In this document: piece after piece, positions 6,386-11,962 of the stretch
Numbering within the stretch: the first letter of the stretch is position 1
Layout of the letters: the number at the start of each line of letters is the position of its first letter
NCBI GenBank assembly: GCA_005800865.1
Contig: SYEI01000383.1
Location: 1-11,962 of the forward strand
Source of the DNA: Bacteroidota bacterium
Lineage (GTDB): Bacteria; Bacteroidota; Bacteroidia; B-17B0; Aurantibacillaceae
Reading direction: 5' to 3'
DNA: 11,962 nucleotides
The notes under the pieces: model-generated
Databases searched by the model: none
Told to the model about the DNA's origin: nothing
Seen by the model: the letters and a program-made list of their open reading frames with translations, nothing else
Made by a program: the position numbers and the translations under genes

Positions 6386-7060
6386 ATGAGAATTTTAATC
6401 ATCGAAGACGAAAAATCATTACGCGAAGACGTGGTTGATTATTTAACAGAAAATGGCTACAAATGCGATTTTGCAACGACAATTAAAAGTGCCATGCAAA
6501 AATTAAACGATATTGTTTATAGCTGTGCTTTGGTAGATGTTGGATTGCCAGATGGTTCAGGAATTGAAGTGGTGGAGTATATTAAAAAAAATAACCCTGA
6601 AATGGGAGTTATAATCGTTACCGCTAAAAATGCTTTGGAAGATAAATTAGAGGGATTGAAAATTGGAGCAGATGATTATTTAACTAAACCATTCCATTTA
6701 TCTGAGCTAAGTGCTCGAATTTACTCTGTTTTACGTAGAAGAAATTTTGGTGGAAAAAACACCTTGTCTTTTGATGGATTAGAGATTGATACTACCGAGA
6801 AAAAAGTAATTGCAAACGGAAATCAATTGCAGTTAACTAAAAAAGAATACGAAATATTAGTTTATTTAGCTAGTAACCCAACCCATTTGATTACTAAAGA
6901 AGCTTTAGCGGATGCCATTTGGGGCGATAAAGCAGATATGGCGACCTCTTTTGACTTTGTTTATAGTCAAATTAAAAACCTAAAGAAAAAATTGAATGAA
7001 GCTGATTTAAAAAATTACATTAAAGTAGTTTACGGAATGGGCTATAAGTTCAAAGATTAA
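6386..7060 (+). CDS. OmpR/PhoB-family response regulator
   Basis: This 224-residue protein has an N-terminal receiver domain (about 1-118). It contains the acidic pair E7/D8, phosphoacceptor D51 (LVDVGLPDGSG), T79 (IIVTA) and K101 (LTKPF), all in canonical places. A winged-helix DNA-binding domain follows (about 125-222) with LTKKEYEILVYLA and the C-terminal VYGMGYKF hairpin. It should be phosphorylated by the histidine kinase encoded just downstream and then bind promoter DNA. The target genes are unknown. The 101-nt upstream region contains the 12-mers AAAATGTATTTT and AAAATGTGTTTT (6313-6324, 6331-6342), conceivably binding sites for autoregulation, but no clean TAnnTTTG box. Confidence 0.94.
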   Translation: MRILIIEDEKSLREDVVDYLTENGYKCDFATTIKSAMQKLNDIVYSCALVDVGLPDGSGIEVVEYIKKNNPEMGVIIVTAKNALEDKLEGLKIGADDYLTKPFHLSELSARIYSVLRRRNFGGKNTLSFDGLEIDTTEKKVIANGNQLQLTKKEYEILVYLASNPTHLITKEALADAIWGDKADMATSFDFVYSQIKNLKKKLNEADLKNYIKVVYGMGYKFKD

Positions 7061-7066
7061 TTCTTA

Positions 7067-7098
7067 TTGAGTTTATTAAGTTTTATGTTTTAAATTTG
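7067..7098 (+). promoter_or_regulatory. Promoter for the histidine kinase: TTG-N21-TAAATTTG
   Basis: TTG at 7067-7069 and TAAATTTG at 7091-7098 are separated by 21 nt and fit the Bacteroidota -33/-7 consensus well. It begins 7 nt after the response-regulator stop. Transcription would start near 7102, before both candidate start codons of the kinase. Confidence 0.55.
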
Positions 7099-7136
7099 TT
7101 TTATCAAGCAATTTGATAGAATTTAATAAACTATTA

Positions 7137-8420
7137 GTGAAACTTCTTACCAAAACAAATATCTATTCCTCTATCACAACAATATTGTTGTTTGCTATTG
7201 GTATTTTTATTGTGTACGAAGTTATTTTTGCTAAGCTAGATAAGGAAGCCGATAATCAGTTACTTACAACAAAAGCACAAATTATTAAAAGTCTGAAAGA
7301 TGGAATTTCTCCCAAGGAATTCATGTCTAATATTGGCCAAAAAATTTATGTTCGAAAAATTGCAAAGCAAACCATATTTGATAATAAGTTCATTGAATAC
7401 ACGGGTAAGAAATTTGAAGAAGAAATAACAGGCGTTGATCTTAATGATTCTCGAGTTATGCAACGAGAGTTACTATTTCAAACTACTATTGATAGTCAGG
7501 CATACGAAGCTACTGTTTGTATTTCATTAACAGAAGGAAAACTAATTGGTGAATACATTAGCGGTGTTGTATTAATCTTCTTAGTCTTATCATTCGTGAT
7601 ATTATTTTTATTAAACAGATATATTTCAGATTTTTTATGGTCGCCTTTTAATGACACGCTTTCAAAAATAAAAAGTTGGAACATTAAAAAGCAAGATAAA
7701 TTAAATTTTAGAAACACAGATATTGATGAGTTTCATTTATTGAATGACACCCTCAGAGACTTAACTTATCAAATTCAATCTGATTACCACAACCTAAAAG
7801 AGTTTACAGAAAATGTATCTCATGAAGCACAAACACCTTTATCGATTATTAGTACAAAAATTGAGTTGTTGATGCAGGAAACAAACTATAGTGAGCGCCA
7901 GCATAAATTATTAGTTCAAACTTATAACGCCACTCAACGTTTATATAAATTAAACGAAGGTTTAATTTTATTGACTAGAATTGAAAACAAACAATTTGTT
8001 GAAACAAAAACTATCAATTTAAATCAAGAAATTGATGAAAAAATGGAAGTCCTCGACGATTTTATTGAAGCCAAACAGATTAAAATCGAAAAGATTTTTA
8101 ATTCACAAATAACGAAAGATATTAATCCAATATTGCTAACTATTTTATTAAACAATTTATTTATTAATGCCATTAAATATAATCTAGAGGAAAATGGGGT
8201 CATTAGAGTTGTTGTAAATGAGGATTCGTTTTCTGTTGAGAATACCAGCTTTAAAGATAAAATTGACAAACAATTTTTGTTTGAACGATTTAATAAAAAT
8301 TCCATCTCTGGGTCATTAGGACTTGGATTATCTTTAATTAAAAAAATTGTTGATTTTTATAATTGGCATGTTACCTATTCATGTAAGGATGGAGTACACA
8401 AATTTAAAATTTATATGTAG
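7137..8420 (+). CDS. Membrane sensor histidine kinase
   Basis: I chose the GTG at 7137 (427 residues) because it gives MKLLTKTN followed by the first helix, a usual N-terminus for Bacteroidota kinases. A TTG at 7113, eight codons upstream, is the alternative. Two membrane helices (about 9-31 and 141-163) flank a roughly 110-residue extracytoplasmic sensor region with no recognised domain. The HisKA domain carries FTENVSHEAQTPLSII with phosphoacceptor His229. The ATPase domain has an N-box (NNLFINAIKYN, N344) and a G2 box (SLGLGLSLIK, about 393-402). The G1 box is degenerate: VENTS stands where DxGxG is expected, and an F-box-like LFERFNKNS follows. I believe this is frequent in this kinase group and compatible with activity. 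It should phosphorylate the adjacent response regulator; the signal is unknown. Confidence 0.92.
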   Translation: MKLLTKTNIYSSITTILLFAIGIFIVYEVIFAKLDKEADNQLLTTKAQIIKSLKDGISPKEFMSNIGQKIYVRKIAKQTIFDNKFIEYTGKKFEEEITGVDLNDSRVMQRELLFQTTIDSQAYEATVCISLTEGKLIGEYISGVVLIFLVLSFVILFLLNRYISDFLWSPFNDTLSKIKSWNIKKQDKLNFRNTDIDEFHLLNDTLRDLTYQIQSDYHNLKEFTENVSHEAQTPLSIISTKIELLMQETNYSERQHKLLVQTYNATQRLYKLNEGLILLTRIENKQFVETKTINLNQEIDEKMEVLDDFIEAKQIKIEKIFNSQITKDINPILLTILLNNLFINAIKYNLEENGVIRVVVNEDSFSVENTSFKDKIDKQFLFERFNKNSISGSLGLGLSLIKKIVDFYNWHVTYSCKDGVHKFKIYM

Positions 8421-8444
8421 TTTCGTTCTCCAATTTATAATGAC

Positions 8445-8891
8445 ATGACTTCATCTATCTGGCATAAAGAGCCAAACATTATCGAAATAAATTCTTTAAA
8501 TAAAAACACACTTGGCCAAAATCTAGGGATAGAGTTTATTGAAGTTGGTTCTGATTTTTTAGTGGCAACTATGCCAGTTGACGAACGTACTAAGCAACCT
8601 TTTGGTTTATTGCATGGTGGAGCAAGTGTTGCATTAGCAGAAACATTAGGTAGCGTCGCTTCTTTATTGGTTGTAAATAGCGACGTATTTATTGGCGTTG
8701 GAGTAGAAATTAATGCTAATCACATTAAAGCCGTATTAAGTGGAAAAGTAAAAGGGGTTTGCACTCCATTAAACGTGTCCGGTAAAAATCATGTATGGGA
8801 TATTAAAATTTATAACGATGCTAATGAATTAACTTGTGTGTCGAGATTTACATGTACTATTATTCCTAAAAGTAAATTTGTTAATGCTTAG
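8445..8891 (+). CDS. menI: Hotdog-fold acyl-CoA thioesterase, YdiI/MenI-like (probable DHNA-CoA thioesterase)
   Basis: This 148-residue single-domain protein strongly resembles E. coli YdiI (MenI) as I recall that sequence. The block ATMPVDERTKQPFGLLHGGA (41-60) is almost identical, followed by SVALAETLGSVAS with the presumed catalytic Glu66. GVGVEINANHIKAV and VKGVCTPL occur at the expected places, and HGG (57-59) is the family motif. MenI hydrolyses 1,4-dihydroxy-2-naphthoyl-CoA in the cytoplasm during menaquinone synthesis, the main quinone of Bacteroidota. No other men gene is nearby, so the substrate is inferred. A broader acyl- or aroyl-CoA thioesterase (PaaI/EntH type) remains possible. 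It begins 24 nt after the kinase stop with no promoter between, so it is probably cotranscribed with it. Confidence 0.85.
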   Translation: MTSSIWHKEPNIIEINSLNKNTLGQNLGIEFIEVGSDFLVATMPVDERTKQPFGLLHGGASVALAETLGSVASLLVVNSDVFIGVGVEINANHIKAVLSGKVKGVCTPLNVSGKNHVWDIKIYNDANELTCVSRFTCTIIPKSKFVNA

Positions 8892-9981
8892 ATATTCTCT
8901 TTTTACAGTTATTCTTTTTTTTAAATTTTTGGTATCAGCTCAAGGCAATTTAACGCCCGGCTTCGATGCTAAAGAATTTTTAGATGTCTTGCATTTAGAA
9001 TGGGCACACCAAGATAGCGGAAGTAGATATGCACCTAAAACTATTCCTCAAAATTATAACCGCGTTTATCGTTCGCCTGAAGTTGGTTTAAAAAATAAGG
9101 TTGATTTCTGGATGCGTAACGATTCGGTTGGTGTTATTTGTTTGAGGTATACCGTTGGAGGAACAAGTTGGCTCGAAAATTTTTATAGTGGATTAATAAA
9201 AGCCAAAGGCTCTTTAAAATTAAATGATAGTACAAATTTTAATTACATTTTTTCTCATGATGAAAAAGCATTAGTGCATCATGGCTGGACAATTGGCATT
9301 GCTCATTTAGCACCTTTAGTAACTAAAACTATAAACGAGTATTATAAAAAAGGAGTTAAAGAATTTATTATTGTTGGTCACAGTCAAGGTGCGGCTTTAT
9401 CTTTTTTAATGCGTTCATATTTGCAATATGCCCCCGAATCAGTTGTGCCAAAAGATATCGCCTACAAAGTATATTGTAGTGCCGCGCCAAAGCCTGGCAA
9501 TTTATTTTATGCTTATGATTTTGATTTTATTACTCGTAATGGTTGGGCTTATCGTATTGTAAATTCAAACGATTGGGTGCCCGAAACTCCCTTTACAATT
9601 CAAGCCATCCAAGATTTACATCCTACGAATCCTTTTTCTAAACGAAAAGAAATAATGCATCGTAGAGTGAAAAACCCATTAATTCGTGGTTACGTTAATC
9701 ATGCGGTAAATGATATGCAGGGTGCAACACAAAAAACAAATAGGAAGTATAAAAAGTACCTCACCAAACGCATCAACAAGTTCATTAAAAAATCGCTGAA
9801 AGACTATCAATCCCCAACTATTGAAAAAAGTAATTTTTATATGCCAGCAGGTATTCCCATTATTTTACAGCCTGATAGTACTTATAACGAAAAGTTTAAA
9901 TATGATGGAGAAAATGTGTTCTTGCACCACATGTTTGAGCCTTATATTTATCTAACTGAACTTCATTATTTAAAAAAATAA
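8884..9981 (+). CDS. Secreted class-3-lipase-like alpha/beta hydrolase
   Basis: From ATG 8884 the protein has 365 residues and starts with a signal peptide, MLRYSLFTVILFFKFLVSA, with likely cleavage before Gln20. The in-frame GTG at 8836 would put 16 polar and basic residues before it, so I reject it. The start overlaps the menI stop by 8 nt (ATGCTTAG), which suggests translational coupling. A nucleophile elbow FIIVGHSQGAALSF places Ser167 after a beta strand. AAPKPGN (200-206) and RIVNSNDWVPETPF with Asp230 resemble the Lipase_3 segment after the nucleophile. HHMFEPYIYL near the C-terminus offers His348 or His349 as the third triad member. It should act outside the cytoplasm on an ester or lipid; the substrate is unknown. 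The basic stretch at about 285-306 is an insertion before the final His. Confidence 0.75.
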   Translation: MLRYSLFTVILFFKFLVSAQGNLTPGFDAKEFLDVLHLEWAHQDSGSRYAPKTIPQNYNRVYRSPEVGLKNKVDFWMRNDSVGVICLRYTVGGTSWLENFYSGLIKAKGSLKLNDSTNFNYIFSHDEKALVHHGWTIGIAHLAPLVTKTINEYYKKGVKEFIIVGHSQGAALSFLMRSYLQYAPESVVPKDIAYKVYCSAAPKPGNLFYAYDFDFITRNGWAYRIVNSNDWVPETPFTIQAIQDLHPTNPFSKRKEIMHRRVKNPLIRGYVNHAVNDMQGATQKTNRKYKKYLTKRINKFIKKSLKDYQSPTIEKSNFYMPAGIPIILQPDSTYNEKFKYDGENVFLHHMFEPYIYLTELHYLKK

Positions 9982-10064
9982 TAGGTTTTATCCCCCAATT
10001 TTAGCCAGTTAACCATTTAAAAGGTCGTTTATCTAAAATCTATGGTTTGTTTAGCAATTTCTGT

Positions 10065-10072
10065 TAAATTAG
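10065..10072 (+). promoter_or_regulatory. Possible imperfect -7 element before the S46 peptidase (TAAATTAG)
   Basis: TAAATTAG differs from TAnnTTTG at one fixed position and lies 35 nt before the ATG. A TTTG at 10046-10049 is 15 nt upstream, short for a -33 box. It is the best candidate in the 126-nt gap, but the support is weak. Confidence 0.3.
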
Positions 10073-10107
10073 TCCCCGATTTTAAACTAAACAATTATAA
10101 CTTCGTT

Positions 10108-11962
10108 ATGAAAAAACTCGTACTATCTTTTTTATTCCTATCCTTTTTATTTCAACCAATTGCTAAAGCCGATGAAGGTATGTGGTTGCCTATGTTATTA
10201 GGCGAACAAGTGTATGCCGACATGGTAAAAAAAGGCTTAAAAGTTTCTAAAGAACAATTATACAGCATGAACCAAGCCTGTATTAAAGATGCCATTATTA
10301 TTTTTGGCGGTGGTTGCACAGGCGAAATTGTAAGTAAAGAAGGATTAATTTTCACTAATCACCACTGTGGTTATGGCGCTATTGCAGCTGCAAGTACAGT
10401 AGATCATAACTATTTAAGAGATGGTTTTTGGTCAAAATCTAAATCAGAAGAAATTTATGCGCCAGGCGTTCATGCACAGTTTTTAATGAAAATTGTGGAC
10501 GTTACCGATAAAGTAAACGAAAAATTAAAAGACATTCCTGCCTTAGAGTTAACTCAAAAATTGCCTGGTATTTTAGCTGAGATGGCTACTAAAGAAACTG
10601 AAGGTTCTGGTTACGAAGGTCGTATTGCTTCAATGTTTAAAGCAAATCAATTTTTATTATTTGTTTACGAGCGTTATAAAGATGTGCGTTTAGTGGGTAC
10701 ACCTCCTGAGAGTATTGGAAAATTTGGTGGAGATACAGATAACTGGGAATGGCCTCGTCACACAGGTGATTTTTCTATCTTCCGTGTTTACACAAATAAA
10801 GAAGGAAAAGCAGCAGATTATGCAGCTGATAATGTTCCTTTAAAATCAAAATATTCTTTACCAGTTTCTATCAAAGGAGTTAAAGATGGTGATTACACCA
10901 TGATTTGGGGTTATCCAGGCGGAACAAATCGTTACGAAACATCTTATGGAGTAAAATTAAAAACAGATATCGAAAATCCTTCTTTAGTAGATTTACGCGA
11001 CCAACGTTTGAAATACATGTTGGAAGAAATGAAAAAAGATCCTGCAGTAAAAATTCAATTAGCTGGTAACTATGCTCAAATTGCAAATTACTGGAAATTT
11101 TTTGATGGAGAATCTAAACAGTTATTGAAATTTAAAACTTTTGAGGAAAAACAAGCAAACGAAGCGGCTTTTTTAACTTGGGCTAAAGGGAAACCAGAAT
11201 ACGAAAATGTATTTAATGAGTATAGCAAAATGTATGATGCTTGGCGTCCTTATGCTAAACAACGTGTTTATATGACAGAAGGCATCTTCGGCTCCCCATT
11301 AATTGCTTTTGCTTCTTCTCTTCAAAGATTAGATGCTACATTGAGCAAAAAAGATGTTACTAAAGAAGAGATTGCTAAAGTTGCAGAAGCAGTTAAAACC
11401 GCTCGTACGAATTTTATCAAGGCCGAAAATGTAGTGTCTGATAAGAATATTTTAGGATTTGTTACTCAAGCGTTTTATAATGCTATTGATGCTGCTCAAC
11501 ATCCTGCAGGTTTTTATGCAATGATTAATTCAAAGTTTGGCGATTTAAAATCAAAAGCAACTTATGACGCATTTTCTAATTATGTATTTACAAATACTGC
11601 ATTTTTAGATAACGCTAAATGGGATGCAATGATTGCTAATCCTGATACTGCCACTTTACATAAAGATCCAGCTTTTATGATGGCAAATGCATTTAATACA
11701 AACTTCAATTCTAAGTATGCTAAATTATTTGCAGATTTTAATGCTCAAAACTTTGTATTAGGTAAAGCTTATTTAAAAGGAGTTTTAGAAATGAATAAGG
11801 GTAAAAAAATGTACCCAGATGCAAACTTTACGATGCGCGTGAGTTATGGTAAAGTTGGATCATATTCACCTAAAGACGCTGTAAAATATAGTCACATTTG
11901 TACCTTATCTGGTATTTTAGAGAAATACAAACCAGGTGATTACGAATTTGATGCTCCAGTAA
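10108..11962 (+). CDS. S46-family dipeptidyl-peptidase (DPP7/DPP11 type), 3' end outside window
   Basis: The frame stays open from ATG 10108 to the window end, giving 618 residues of a family that is usually about 700-720 long. A signal peptide (about 1-21, cleavage near AKA-DEG) leads into DEGMWLP, the usual mature N-terminus. IFTNHHCGYGAI contains the catalytic His, probably His86. GGDTDNWEWPRHTGDFSIFRVY supplies Asn212 and Trp213, which bind the substrate N-terminus, and the probable catalytic Asp221. The 9-residue spacing between that Asn and Asp agrees with characterised S46 enzymes. The helical cap domain fills about 290-560. The catalytic Ser (GNSGSP region) and the residue that separates DPP7 from DPP11 specificity lie past the edge, so the subtype cannot be read. 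The enzyme removes dipeptides from peptide N-termini in the periplasm, feeding amino-acid uptake. It stands 126 nt after the lipase gene. Confidence 0.95.
   Translation, partial: MKKLVLSFLFLSFLFQPIAKADEGMWLPMLLGEQVYADMVKKGLKVSKEQLYSMNQACIKDAIIIFGGGCTGEIVSKEGLIFTNHHCGYGAIAAASTVDHNYLRDGFWSKSKSEEIYAPGVHAQFLMKIVDVTDKVNEKLKDIPALELTQKLPGILAEMATKETEGSGYEGRIASMFKANQFLLFVYERYKDVRLVGTPPESIGKFGGDTDNWEWPRHTGDFSIFRVYTNKEGKAADYAADNVPLKSKYSLPVSIKGVKDGDYTMIWGYPGGTNRYETSYGVKLKTDIENPSLVDLRDQRLKYMLEEMKKDPAVKIQLAGNYAQIANYWKFFDGESKQLLKFKTFEEKQANEAAFLTWAKGKPEYENVFNEYSKMYDAWRPYAKQRVYMTEGIFGSPLIAFASSLQRLDATLSKKDVTKEEIAKVAEAVKTARTNFIKAENVVSDKNILGFVTQAFYNAIDAAQHPAGFYAMINSKFGDLKSKATYDAFSNYVFTNTAFLDNAKWDAMIANPDTATLHKDPAFMMANAFNTNFNSKYAKLFADFNAQNFVLGKAYLKGVLEMNKGKKMYPDANFTMRVSYGKVGSYSPKDAVKYSHICTLSGILEKYKPGDYEFDAPV

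Noticed and set aside
8024..8305. 93-codon - strand frame inside the histidine kinase, with others at 7260-7463, 7496-7717, 3258-3461, 10152-10355 and 10880-11086
   Set aside because: All lie opposite well-supported genes with intact motifs. Their predicted peptides are low-complexity and resemble no family.
8836..8883. Upstream GTG start for the lipase gene
   Set aside because: It would add 16 residues before a normal signal peptide and extend the overlap with menI to 56 nt. ATG 8884 gives a standard secretion signal.
9982..10107. Possible terminator or small RNA between the lipase and the S46 peptidase
   Set aside because: The only inverted repeat (ACC...GGT near 10012-10026) has a three-base GC core and no U-tract. 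No coding frame or structured RNA is recognisable.
1..11962. CRISPR arrays, insertion sequences, tRNA or rRNA genes, integrase or defence genes
   Set aside because: No repeat-spacer periodicity, transposase motif, terminal inverted repeats or RNA-gene consensus was seen by eye anywhere in the window.

Overview
The window looks like chromosomal DNA of a member of the Bacteroidota, probably Flavobacteriales or a relative. Four lines of evidence point there. The DNA is AT-rich. Several genes are preceded by the Bacteroidota -7 promoter element TAnnTTTG rather than a sigma-70 -10 box. Most genes lack a clear Shine-Dalgarno sequence. The gene content also fits: a membrane-anchored SpoIIE phosphatase with a coiled coil, an rpsF-rpsR-rplI operon without ssb, and an S46 dipeptidyl-peptidase. 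I see no mobile element, CRISPR array, tRNA or rRNA. The ordering by family was done by reading motifs, not by searching databases.

Left part (1-3820, + strand): the C-terminal part of a membrane SpoIIE/PP2C-type phosphatase, a c-di-AMP cyclase (cdaA) whose GTG start lies almost on top of its promoter, and a Uup-type ABC-F ATPase preceded by a 20-bp tandem duplication. A strong bidirectional hairpin terminator closes this block and the converging ribosomal operon.

Middle (3832-5219): rplI, rpsR and rpsF on the - strand, read leftward from a promoter at about 4990. Directly upstream of that promoter lies a 50-bp nested palindrome. A divergent intergenic region then leads to a + strand gene for an SLT-type lytic transglycosylase with a GTG start.

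Right part (6386-11962, + strand): an OmpR-type response regulator and its histidine kinase, a hotdog thioesterase closely resembling E. coli YdiI/MenI (menaquinone pathway), a secreted class-3-lipase-like hydrolase whose start overlaps the thioesterase stop by 8 nt, and the first two thirds of an S46 dipeptidyl-peptidase that runs off the window. The kinase has a good promoter of its own (TTG-N21-TAAATTTG), so kinase-thioesterase-lipase may form a unit partly separable from the regulator.

Most of the window is housekeeping and envelope or signalling functions. I found no convincing new multi-gene system. The items most worth a second look are the nested palindrome at the rpsF promoter, the apparently leaderless cdaA start, the tandem repeat before uup, and the kinase-menI-lipase arrangement.
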